From contig JALLAP010000338.1 in the NCBI GenBank assembly GCA_036939355.1, positions 1 to 14,141 on the forward strand: 14,141 nt of DNA. The letters run 5' to 3'. Every line of letters starts with the position of its first letter. Within the stretch, counting starts at the first letter, position 1. The notes below the pieces were generated by a model that was not told the origin of the DNA, made no database searches, and saw only the letters and a list, made by a program, of their open reading frames with translations. The stretch is from Thalassiosira profunda (taxonomy: Eukaryota > Bacillariophyta > Thalassiosirophyceae > Thalassiosirales > Thalassiosiraceae). Below, piece after piece: positions 1 to 7,096 of the stretch. A program made the translations under genes and the position numbers.

Positions 1-454
1 TGTCGACGGGCCCTCCCACGAAGTGCTCGAATTCCTTGGTCAGCGTCGCCCCGTTCCCGTTCGCGGCGGGGGCGGCGTTCCACAGCCGCCACTTCCCGTC
101 GTGGGAGCCGGTGAAGAGCTTGATCGCGCCGTTGGTCTCCCACACCGCCACGCTCGTCACCTTGTGCTTGTCCTTCTGCTTCTTGTTGCTTTGTCCCTGG
201 TAGCCCCGGCTGTGGTAGCTCGGCTTGAAATCCGGGTTCTTGTCGGACGCCTCCACTGAGGCGTGGATCTTGATGGCGTGGGAGAAGTTGCACCGGTCGC
301 CGTGCCGGCAGTTTCCGGTGGAGGCGAAGTCGCGGCATAGTTTGAGGCGGGGCTGGGAGCCGTCGGAGGGGCCCCCGCCTCCACCTCGGCCCCGGCCGCC
401 GCCGCCGCGCCCACCGTAGCCGCGCCCACGCCCCCGGCCTCCTCCGAACGACAT
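1..454 (-). CDS. CCCH zinc finger / WD40 repeat protein, N-terminal part (runs off left edge)
   Basis: Reading the minus strand from the ATG at 454-452 gives 151 codons with no stop before the window edge. Residues 5-28 are an RG/RGG-rich tract typical of RNA-binding proteins. Residues 40-59 form a canonical C-x8-C-x5-C-x3-H zinc finger (Cys40, Cys49, Cys55, His59; CRDFASTGNCRHGDRCNFSH). After a Lys-rich linker, residues about 97-126 read as a WD40 blade (HKVTSVAVWE, LFTGSHDGKWRLWN), and a second blade starts at the edge. A CCCH finger followed by a WD40 propeller is the ZFWD-type arrangement known from plants and protists, generally thought to act in RNA binding or as a nuclear scaffold; that role is inferred. 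The start fits because only AT-rich DNA precedes it and the RGG tract begins at once. The C-terminal propeller lies outside the window. Confidence 0.88.
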   Translation of the reverse strand, partial: MSFGGGRGRGRGYGGRGGGGRGRGGGGGPSDGSQPRLKLCRDFASTGNCRHGDRCNFSHAIKIHASVEASDKNPDFKPSYHSRGYQGQSNKKQKDKHKVTSVAVWETNGAIKLFTGSHDGKWRLWNAAPAANGNGATLTKEFEHFVGGPVD

Positions 455-822
455 AATAATTTGTCAGCTCTCGGCGTCTGGGGCGCTGCTTGCTGTCCAC
501 GGTGCACCTCTCTCGGTGTTGCCAAAAGAGGAAGCGTCCGGCGTTGCAAATCACACAACCGCGCTTCAAGGGTACCAGAGAAGGGCACGGCTATCGATCA
601 GGACGCTATCTAGCGGCGGGACCAGGATGGTGTGTTGCCGCGGCTCATACGAGGACAGCCTGTGTGAAGCGGGGAGGGTTGAGTTGAAGAGAAAGTGAAG
701 GTGTGGAGGTTAGGCGTCTGTCTGTCTGTCCTCCACCGTTCATTGGCAGCGAGACGCTCATGCTGCTGTTGTTCCGATAAGTGAAGTATCCAAAAAGCGA
801 ATCGATTGCTTCCCATTTTAGT
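455..822. promoter_or_regulatory. Intergenic spacer: 5' region of the CCCH/WD40 gene and 3' region of the 747-aa gene
   Basis: Both flanking genes are on the minus strand, so this 368-bp stretch holds the end of the transcript from 823-3066 and the promoter and leader of the gene starting at 454. The DNA just upstream of that ATG is AT-rich on the minus strand (CAAATTATT). A short tetranucleotide run (GTCT, three and three-quarter copies) lies at 716-730. No tRNA, no clear TATA box and no convincing coding frame were seen; the short open frames here lack protein-like composition. Confidence 0.5.
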
Positions 823-3066
823 CTACACCCACCCTCGCTTGATGGTCGAAGCAACCCCATCGGTATGCATTTGAAGCGTGCCAATCTCCGCCAGCGACTC
901 GGGGCGGATCTCGGTGCGCAACGCGCGATGCCTCTTGAGAGCCTCGGCCTCGTTCTTCAGCGACATCAGAAGCGCCTTGACGCGTTGCCGCTCGTCCGGA
1001 TCCTCCTCAAGTACAAGCTTTGCCGATTGCGGCAGGCTTTTTAGGACCAGTTTCACCGTTGCCGCTCGCTCTTCCGGATTCGATCCAAAGACGACCAGCT
1101 TCAGCCAAGGGTCGCCTTTTTTGCAATACAGATCGATGAAGGAGCTCCAACCGACGATGGAATTCAAGTTCGTCACAAGCTCTTTCCACATTGCAATGTC
1201 ATGTTGCGTGTCTCCCGATGTATCGATGACGAGGGTGCGAGGTTGGCGATACTCGAATAAGGCAGTCGGCGCTGGGCTTGATGCGTCTCCAACAGATGCG
1301 AAGTCAATCTCCTGCTGTATCCAGTGCCCCGAGCGGGGCGGAGTTGTTATAGATGGCGTTGCAAGTAGCGCATCGAGGGGCAAGCGGAGGATGCAAAGGA
1401 CCGCTCCCTGCCTCGACTTTTGCTGCGTCGGATTCGACGCCACCCTCTGCGCATCTGACGATGCATCGGCCCACAACCCTTGAATGCTAATGTCCAATGT
1501 CGAAGTGTCGTCGCCGTCACGCAAACTTGTCCAAAGCTCCGAAAGGAGCACAGACGCAAGAATGGTCACGCAGTCTCCAGATTTCAGCGTCGGCACCACC
1601 CCACTGACGGTGCGAATCTTCGATCTCGTCGCCGATGACTGATCCCCAGTGGATTGGTGTTTGTTTGCCAGCGCGCACGACAAATGGAAGTCGTGGAATA
1701 CGCCAGTGTCTGCACTCGACGCCCTACTCTTCCCATCACTGGGAACATACACGTCAATTTCAAGGTCCAGCACAGACGAGATTCCTCCGCTAGTCTCCAA
1801 AGATGTCCGTGGGCGCGTGCCGTAACGCAGACGACAAACTTCCGGATCGAAATACCCGTCTGACCCACTGGACTTTGTTGTGGTGTTGAAGTTGCATCGA
1901 GAGGCCTCGTGCAGAGCCTTTCGACCGCGACGAACAAGCTCCGCTTGAGCAACAGAAGATTTCTTTTGTTGCTCTGCTTTCGCGGCCTCTTTGGCGAGGC
2001 GGCCGGACACCGTCTCTGCAATGGCCTTCAGCCAGGCCGGATCTTCTTGTGGTATCATTTCATTGTCAGTTCCCTCCTTCGTTGGGATATCGCTTTGCTC
2101 AGATGATTGCATTTCCACTTCTTCTTGTGTCAGCATTCCAGAACTGGATGGTTGTGTTTCAGGCGACATTGTCGTTGCATACCTGTCCCCCACGTTCTGC
2201 CCCTCCACCGGCTGCATTGTGAATTGAAGCGTTTCCCCGACCCGCTCGCCGGAGGGTGTTTCTGCCAAATACTTTGAGCGCACCAATCCCGCGCCATCCA
2301 TCACACATAACCTCCTCAAAATGGTTTGCAATAATTGCTTGCGCTGCTGAAATGCCTCCCCGCCGTCTGCCCCGCCCTCCCACGCTGCCGATAGCAGATT
2401 CGCCTCTACCTGTGGCGAGACCAATGCCTGCTCGTAGCCAGCTATTCCCAATAAATCGACAACGATGCAGCACCCGGCACCTTCGACTGCGCATACAGGT
2501 GCGTCGTCCCCAAAAGCGTCGCTTTGGCCTGGACCATTCGTACCCTCGTCGTCTCCAAAAATGAGGTCGCCGTCATCGCCAGCAGATTCAGGGGCAAAGT
2601 CAGATGCAAAAGACGGAAGGCAAACCTCCACGTGCCCGTCATCCGCTAGAGTAACCGACGCCTCCTCCATCGCATGCGCCCCAAATACGCGTAGGGAGCG
2701 TTTCGACGCGCCCTCCACGAGACTTGTGGAGTGGACGAATCTGTAGCTAGCGCGGGAGAGGTCGGAGGGGCGCACTGTAATTATTTCTATGGAAGTCATG
2801 AGATCGGGGGCGCCCTCCGCATCTCCCCGGCTGTCGTCAGCGGGAGCATCGGCATTGCCGTTCCCCAGCTGTGCAAACGGCGCATGCTCCCCGCCGAGCG
2901 CCTCCCTCACACGTGCCAGAGGGACGGCTGGGACGGCGATTGTGCTGTCGTCCCCGCCACCACCCACAACTCCCCCGCAGTCCGGCGGGAGGAGGCACAG
3001 ATGGATGCCGTCCACGACGGCGAGGCTTGCCGCCTCGAAGCGGCGGTCGGTGCCGCTCTTTGCCAT
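823..3066 (-). CDS. Uncharacterised 747-aa protein
   Basis: Open from ATG 3066-3064 to TAG 825-823 with no in-frame stop. I do not recognise the family. The first 20 residues carry a hydrophobic strand pattern (ASLAVVDGIHLCLL). Residues 135-170 and 190-215 also look like beta strands separated by acidic loops. Residues 295-340 are a Ser/Glu/Gln-rich linker, and 343-390 are a probable long helix (Ala/Lys/Glu/Arg). Residues 430-570 look like a beta-sandwich, and 608-720 like an alpha/beta module (RTLVIDTSGDT, then WLKLVVFGSNPEERAATVKL) ending in a charged helix. No signal peptide or membrane segment is visible. The order strands, helix, sandwich, alpha/beta resembles scaffold proteins such as FANCB/FAAP100, but that is architecture only and weak. 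It shares a 219-bp divergent promoter with the methyltransferase gene. Confidence 0.82.
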   Translation of the reverse strand: MAKSGTDRRFEAASLAVVDGIHLCLLPPDCGGVVGGGGDDSTIAVPAVPLARVREALGGEHAPFAQLGNGNADAPADDSRGDAEGAPDLMTSIEIITVRPSDLSRASYRFVHSTSLVEGASKRSLRVFGAHAMEEASVTLADDGHVEVCLPSFASDFAPESAGDDGDLIFGDDEGTNGPGQSDAFGDDAPVCAVEGAGCCIVVDLLGIAGYEQALVSPQVEANLLSAAWEGGADGGEAFQQRKQLLQTILRRLCVMDGAGLVRSKYLAETPSGERVGETLQFTMQPVEGQNVGDRYATTMSPETQPSSSGMLTQEEVEMQSSEQSDIPTKEGTDNEMIPQEDPAWLKAIAETVSGRLAKEAAKAEQQKKSSVAQAELVRRGRKALHEASRCNFNTTTKSSGSDGYFDPEVCRLRYGTRPRTSLETSGGISSVLDLEIDVYVPSDGKSRASSADTGVFHDFHLSCALANKHQSTGDQSSATRSKIRTVSGVVPTLKSGDCVTILASVLLSELWTSLRDGDDTSTLDISIQGLWADASSDAQRVASNPTQQKSRQGAVLCILRLPLDALLATPSITTPPRSGHWIQQEIDFASVGDASSPAPTALFEYRQPRTLVIDTSGDTQHDIAMWKELVTNLNSIVGWSSFIDLYCKKGDPWLKLVVFGSNPEERAATVKLVLKSLPQSAKLVLEEDPDERQRVKALLMSLKNEAEALKRHRALRTEIRPESLAEIGTLQMHTDGVASTIKRGWV

Positions 3067-3285
3067 CTAGCTCGCGTCCCCCCGGGCCTCCGGAAGTCTG
3101 CCGCTTTCATTCCCTCTTTGCCTCTCTTTGCCCTTTGTCCTTTGTTGTTGCGGTTGTGGTTGTCCATCCCTCCCGGCCGTCCGATTTCAAGCATCAAGCA
3201 CAGCCATCCACCCAAATCCAAACTCCGCGCGCTCGTCTCAGGAGCACGCGCCCCTATCCGCCTCCGTGGCGCCCACGCCACGGCC
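3067..3285. promoter_or_regulatory. Divergent promoter between the 747-aa gene and the methyltransferase gene
   Basis: Only 219 bp separate the two start codons (ATG at 3066 on minus and at 3286 on plus). Both promoters and leaders must fit here unless they overlap coding DNA. The segment 3113-3160 is strongly pyrimidine-rich on the plus strand with repeated CTTTG words (CTCTTTGCC, CTCTTTGCCC, CCTTTGTTG), a plausible initiator or leader element. No TATA box is evident. The frame upstream of 3286 is open back to 2731, but that part overlaps the opposite-strand gene and is not read as coding. Confidence 0.5.
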
Positions 3286-4395
3286 ATGCCCATCTCCTTG
3301 CCACAGCCGCCGCCGCGTCCAGCCGAATCGGCGGCACGTCAACCCTACAGATACCTTCCCTACGACGTGTTGGAAAGCGATTGGCGCGGCGATCCTCGGC
3401 GGCTCGAGCGATCTCTGCCGGGAGCTGCCGCCGCCGATGCCGGTCGATATGCTCCGGGGACGCTCGTGTGGGTCCTCTTGAGCAAGGGCAAACCAAAGCA
3501 GCCAAGCAACTCGGCGCAATCGGGGTACGACGCGCAGGCGTTGCATAAAAAGAGGCGGGATAAGAAGAACAAGCGGAAGACCACGAGTTGTAAAACTGAC
3601 GGGGCAGACACAGCAATTCACGGGGATGTTCCGGAAGCATCGTTTTGCAACCCAACGTTGCACAACACGAGCCGAAAGGAATTCTTCCTGCGTGCGCGGG
3701 TGGTATCCGACGACGAACCTCTGCCCGCAGACGGGGACGGGGAGTGCTCTGCACAGAAACGAGGGGAGCGGCGGATCCTGGTGCGATACTCCAAGGGCGC
3801 CACCTACCGCGTCCGCGCGTACAATTTGATCCCCGTGCTGGAGGCGACCGTGCACGCGGCATCGCTGCCGCCTTTGGTCGTCGTCGTGCCCGAAACCAAC
3901 ATCTACCGTCGCGTGGCAAGAGTGCACACCGCACCGGACGACAGCTTCATGGAGATCGGATGCGATTACGGCATCACGATCGACAAGATACGGAAATCAT
4001 TGGAGGAGGCGGGGGACGTGCCGAAAGAATGGCCGATCGAGGCGAAGGGCGAAGACGGTTGCAATTCGCACGATACAGGGGGAAAGGGCAGGGTGTTGGG
4101 CGTCGACCGATCGAAGGAGAGCATCGACCTTGCCACAGAGCGGTATCCCGAATGCCAATTCGCCCTCGGGAACGTGCTGGTCCCCGAGGAAATGACCGCC
4201 GTTCGGGAGCTCTGCGAACGCACGCTGGTGGGCGCGGCGCCCTCCGTGATATGCGTGGACATTAACGGCAATCGGGAGATCGACGGCGTATTGGATTGCG
4301 TAAGGGCGGTGATGAACGAGCCGTGGAAGCGAATGCCGCGGTTGATCGTGGTGAAGAGCCGATTTCTGTATTGGGAACTGAAGAAGGAGGCGTAA
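3286..4395 (+). CDS. Class I SAM-dependent methyltransferase with N-terminal SH3/Tudor-like region
   Basis: 369 aa from ATG 3286 to TAA 4393-4395. The same frame is open further upstream, but that part is antisense to the 747-aa gene, and ATG 3286 has a good context (CGGCCATGC). Residues 58-66 (PGTLVWVLL), 134-141 (FLRARVVS) and 163-185 (RILVRYSKG, YRVRAYNLIPVLE) resemble a split SH3/Tudor-like barrel with a Lys/Arg-rich insertion at 88-100. The C-terminal half is a Rossmann methyltransferase: motif I at 221-229 (FMEIGCDYG), the acidic residue after strand 2 at 270-274 (VLGVD), and the motif IV strand at 320-328 (SVICVDING). The family uses S-adenosylmethionine as methyl donor; the substrate cannot be read from sequence. 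There is no NPPY motif typical of DNA or RNA N6-adenine enzymes. An RNA or protein target is a guess. Confidence 0.85.
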   Translation: MPISLPQPPPRPAESAARQPYRYLPYDVLESDWRGDPRRLERSLPGAAAADAGRYAPGTLVWVLLSKGKPKQPSNSAQSGYDAQALHKKRRDKKNKRKTTSCKTDGADTAIHGDVPEASFCNPTLHNTSRKEFFLRARVVSDDEPLPADGDGECSAQKRGERRILVRYSKGATYRVRAYNLIPVLEATVHAASLPPLVVVVPETNIYRRVARVHTAPDDSFMEIGCDYGITIDKIRKSLEEAGDVPKEWPIEAKGEDGCNSHDTGGKGRVLGVDRSKESIDLATERYPECQFALGNVLVPEEMTAVRELCERTLVGAAPSVICVDINGNREIDGVLDCVRAVMNEPWKRMPRLIVVKSRFLYWELKKEA

Positions 4396-4884
4396 TGCCA
4401 GAGGGTAGTGCCAACATACGTCTAAATAGAATCTTTTGCAATGTATCTTTTCGAGGAGGTTCTGTGCACATGATGGTACAGGTACTCGCTTTTCCAACAC
4501 GCAGCAGGCGAGGCGAGAAGGAGAGCGGCAGCAGGCCACTCGACGGCAGCTTCATGTAGGCGATGCAGCAGAGGCCCCGCGGGGCCGGCAGCGGTGGGGT
4601 GTGTGGTGGGTGTGGTGGTTTTGGCTCGTGATTGCGACTGCGAAAATGCGCACGTAGAACTCTACGTAAAAACATACCAGGAACCTTGCCCACTTTCACT
4701 TTCACGCTCTCGCTCTCTCTCGCCTCGCGTCCTCCTCTCACTTTCCCAGCACCCCTCCCGCCCAACGACGACGACGCCTCCCGCGGCGGCGACACCCTCC
4801 CCCGCGCCGCGACGTCCTCCCACACGGCCTAGACGCCCTCCACCACGTCCACGCCCATCGTCCCTCGTCTCGGTCACGCCTGAG
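4396..4884 (+). promoter_or_regulatory. Spacer, promoter and non-coding first exon upstream of the 254-aa gene
   Basis: The first part should hold the 3' end of the methyltransferase transcript. The rest is probably promoter and leader of the gene at 5149. It contains a 14-bp GC palindrome at 4573-4586, a 16-bp inverted repeat at 4652-4667, and a CT-rich stretch at 4690-4745 (repeats of CTTTCA and CTCT) that could be an initiator region. From 4681 to the donor at 4885 there is no ATG on the plus strand, so the exon preceding the intron is non-coding, as expected for a leader. No RNA gene was recognised. Confidence 0.5.
4652..4667. repeat. Perfect 16-bp inverted repeat (7+2+7)
   Basis: ACGTAGA-AC-TCTACGT: two 7-bp arms with a 2-bp spacer, located just upstream of the CT-rich leader of the 254-aa gene. 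Its position suggests a binding site for a dimeric regulator, with ACGT cores like those bound by bZIP factors. This is inference; a single short palindrome could also be chance. Confidence 0.45.
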
Positions 4885-5147
4885 GTGAGTTGATTGTTGC
4901 GTTGATTTGGAGAGCAATGCTGCCCAACGAGCGCGAGTCGCCGCCCGCGCCCTCCCCGCCCGCCGCGACAATCCCGCGCCGCCCGCGCCGCGTCGGTCCC
5001 CCCTCTCCTCGGCGGGGTCGTCGGCGGCGGCCACGTCCAGCTGCGCCAGGGCGCCTCCCCCGCTCCCCCCGCTCCCGGTGGCGCCCGTCCCGCATTTTTC
5101 GTCGTCTTTGTTGCTAAAAATCCATGCTCCCCCTCCCCCCTCCGCAG
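4885..5147 (+). other. Probable 5' leader intron of the 254-aa gene
   Basis: The donor at 4885 reads GAG|GTGAGTTG, a near-perfect U1-matching site. The acceptor ends at 5146-5147 (CCCTCCGCAG|C) after an almost uninterrupted pyrimidine tract. A possible branch site (TTGCTAAAA) lies about 30 bases before the AG. The ATG of the 254-aa frame starts two bases after the acceptor. The upstream exon contains no ATG, so splicing would shorten the leader rather than alter the protein. Intron length would be 263 bp. The agreement of donor, tract, acceptor and start makes this the best-supported intron in the window. Confidence 0.75.
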
Positions 5148-5148
5148 C

Positions 5149-5913
5149 ATGTCCTCCTCCCCCAAGATGAACCGCAGCGGGTTCGTCCGCGCCGAGGAGA
5201 ACGTCCAGCCCAACGACTCCCCCGCCCCCCGGGCCGCCCCCCGCCGCCGCGCCGCGCGTCGCGCCGCCCAGACGTCGGCCAAGAGCGCCCGCAAGTCCAG
5301 CGGCAGCGGCCCGGGCAGCCGGGGCGGCAAGCGCGGCAAGGACAACAGCAAGCGCGCGAGCAAGGCGGTGAAGAAGGCGAAGAGGAAGACGAAGAAGCCG
5401 ACGGTGTGCTGGTCCAAGAGGACGGGGCACGGCTGCTACCGCCCTCCCGCCAAGAAGGACTCGAAGGGCAAGTACGTCGTGATGAGCGCCTCGCGCAAGC
5501 GCAGTTACAAGAACAAGCCCAACGGGGCCCGGGCGCGGAACGACGCCAAGAGGGCCGCCGGGCGGCAGCTGCCCCAGGTGATCGCGAAGATGTGTGCCAT
5601 GGAGGAGTGGCGCACTCGGATGCGGTTCAAGCGCAAGGGCGGCTTCAGGGTCAAGAACTTCGCGTATTGCGCGGTGCAGATGTGCATCGACTGCGGTTGG
5701 TTCAAGGACCAGGATCTGACTCCCGACAAGTACGTGAGCGGGCAGAGGAAGTGCTGGCACGTCGTCAAGGGTTTCCTCATCGCGTCGGGGTTCACGTGCG
5801 ACCATGACTTCAACAAGGTCAAGTACAGCGACGATCTGATGATCACCTTCACCCACAAGGACTTCCTCGAGGGCGAGGATGACAAGATTGCCTCCATTGT
5901 CCGGAAGGACTGA
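5149..5913 (+). CDS. Uncharacterised basic 254-aa protein
   Basis: ATG 5149 to TGA 5911-5913. I do not recognise the family. Residues 22-83 are a low-complexity tract rich in Arg, Lys, Ala, Ser and Gly (runs such as RRRAARRAA and KAVKKAKRKTKK) that would serve as nuclear localisation and nucleic-acid contact. The rest (84-254) looks folded, with several Cys and His residues: Cys87, Cys96, Cys149, Cys174, Cys179, Cys182, Cys202, His204, Cys217 and His219. CIDC at 179-182 and CDH at 217-219 hint at metal binding but fit no standard finger. Codon third positions are almost all G or C. The start sits directly after a strong 3' splice acceptor. A nuclear or chromatin-associated role is inferred from charge alone. 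A second Met at residue 7 is an alternative start. Confidence 0.82.
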   Translation: MSSSPKMNRSGFVRAEENVQPNDSPAPRAAPRRRAARRAAQTSAKSARKSSGSGPGSRGGKRGKDNSKRASKAVKKAKRKTKKPTVCWSKRTGHGCYRPPAKKDSKGKYVVMSASRKRSYKNKPNGARARNDAKRAAGRQLPQVIAKMCAMEEWRTRMRFKRKGGFRVKNFAYCAVQMCIDCGWFKDQDLTPDKYVSGQRKCWHVVKGFLIASGFTCDHDFNKVKYSDDLMITFTHKDFLEGEDDKIASIVRKD

Positions 5914-6227
5914 GGGGTCTCTCGGGCGAGCGGCGAGCGGTGGTTTGGCGGAGCCACGCTCGCTCCTCTTTGTTGTTTGTTTGTTGTGTGGTGGTTCTAG
6001 TGTTATGTTACTCCTCTAGTTGTCTTTACATAAATGAGTTGTACTACGGAACTACTGCGGAGAAACTCGTACAATAGAAAGTGCCACCACCTCATTCCAT
6101 GCATATCCATACCACTAATTGCAAATCTTTCCCACGCACAAACACATAAGCGCGCAGCCTCCTCCGGCCTCCTCGTCCAGCGCCCCACACTCCGCCCGCT
6201 CTCAAACCTGCGTCACATCTTGCAGCC
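5914..6227 (+). promoter_or_regulatory. Spacer: 3' end of the 254-aa gene and promoter of the next gene
   Basis: The first third is GT-rich (repeated TTGTT and TTTG words at about 5967-5993) followed by ATAAA at 6031, consistent with a cleavage and polyadenylation region. The rest is less ordered, with a C-rich leader directly before the ATG at 6228 (TTGCAGCCATGG, a strong start context). TTGCAG looks like a splice acceptor, but I found no good matching donor upstream in this spacer. No RNA gene is visible. Confidence 0.45.
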
Positions 6228-6986
6228 ATGGACGCAGTCGACGACGCCTCTGTAGGATCGGATGGATCTGTGCCGGATTTAGGGAAAAAAGGCGGCTCTG
6301 ATACCAGCTCTGTGTGTAGTTTGCCCCGTTTGTTGGATTGGGGCCTGAATGAGGCGCAGGACGATGGCGATGCAAAATATGCCGCAGTTGTGGACTGCTA
6401 TGGCGGCAAATTCAGCCAACAGTACGAGTCCGACGGCGATGAATCTGGATCTGAAGAGGGGCGTGGCTCTGGTGACTCGTCACCCAGCGATGACGGTGCA
6501 TCCACCATCGATGGAGACGGCGAGTCGCCCCCCATCGAGGAGCGCGGATCCGACGAATACGCGGGGGACGACTCCACCAAGGTGATTCTAAATATGACGC
6601 ACTTCTTTGGCTACGAGCCTAGCAACGGCGAGCGGGCCGCGGCCAGGAGGGTTCGTCAAGTCTCGGCCGAAACTGCGAGGGAATTGATTGAGAAGGGGCA
6701 CGTGTACCTTCCCGGCTCCCCGATGGATACCAAGCTGAAGATGAAGTACGCCTCTCTGCGGGGCAGGCGGTTTGCGTGCATCTACTACGTCTTGAAAGCG
6801 GGCAGGAGGACGAAGAAGGGCAAAACTGGCAGGGCGACCAGTGGGCAGAAACGGATGGGCCCGTACGAGGAAGACGGCTTGGAAGAGGAAGACATTATCT
6901 GCGTCTTCGATTATGACTACGCCGATAAAAGTGCAATTGTGGAAATTGTGGCAAACGCCCTTCCGGCAATCCAGCAACTTGAGTGA
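6228..6986 (+). CDS. Uncharacterised protein, upstream frame (252 aa, ends at TGA that may not be the true end)
   Basis: ATG 6228 lies in a strong context (CAGCCATGG). Residues 1-118 are acidic and Ser/Gly/Asp-rich, probably disordered. Residues 119-252 look folded (ILNMTHFFGYEPSNGERAA, RRFACIYYVLKAG, DIICVFDYDY), with a basic loop at 192-209. The frame stops at TGA 6984-6986, yet the following frame continues in exactly the same phase for 535 codons with similar composition. The TGA falls inside GTGAGT, a consensus splice donor. The likeliest reading is that this is the 5' part of one gene spanning 6228-8594, interrupted by a short intron, a nonsense change or a sequence error. Two separate genes remain possible. 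I do not recognise the family. Confidence 0.7.
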   Translation: MDAVDDASVGSDGSVPDLGKKGGSDTSSVCSLPRLLDWGLNEAQDDGDAKYAAVVDCYGGKFSQQYESDGDESGSEEGRGSGDSSPSDDGASTIDGDGESPPIEERGSDEYAGDDSTKVILNMTHFFGYEPSNGERAAARRVRQVSAETARELIEKGHVYLPGSPMDTKLKMKYASLRGRRFACIYYVLKAGRRTKKGKTGRATSGQKRMGPYEEDGLEEEDIICVFDYDYADKSAIVEIVANALPAIQQLE

Positions 6987-7096
6987 GTGCGCATCAATGG
7001 GAATCTGGAGGATATCACCATCGATGATGCCAAGGAAATGAAACGGAACGGCCTATCGTTCTTCCCCCGGGCGGCCATCTACTCCCTGACGGACAG
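6983..7096 (+). other. Candidate short intron containing the in-frame TGA
   Basis: The donor GTGAGT starts at 6983. To rejoin the open downstream phase, the acceptor G must be the second base of a codon. The first such AG at a plausible distance is 7095-7096 (CTGACGGACAG|C), giving 114 bp, a multiple of three; the next is 7143-7144 (162 bp). Against it: the pyrimidine tract is weak, the branch-like CTGAC is only about six bases from the AG, and the would-be intron reads as good coding sequence. I therefore rate splicing as possible but not established. Confidence 0.3.

Noticed and set aside
455..822. tRNA or snRNA gene in the spacers
   Set aside because: No TPsiC-like GTTCRA box paired with an acceptor stem and no U1, U2, U4, U5 or U6 core words were found in the spacers.
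2731..3285. N-terminal extension of the methyltransferase frame
   Set aside because: The frame is open but lies antisense to the 747-aa gene and across the divergent promoter; ATG 3286 has the better context.
4738..5856. 372-codon minus-strand open frame
   Set aside because: It is antisense to the 254-aa gene and its leader intron; composition is low-complexity and the plus strand has splice and start signals.
6984..6986. TGA read as selenocysteine or as Trp by a variant code
   Set aside because: No Cys-x-x or redox context surrounds it and no SECIS-like element was seen after 8594. Other long genes here contain no internal TGA, and the 254-aa gene ends with one.
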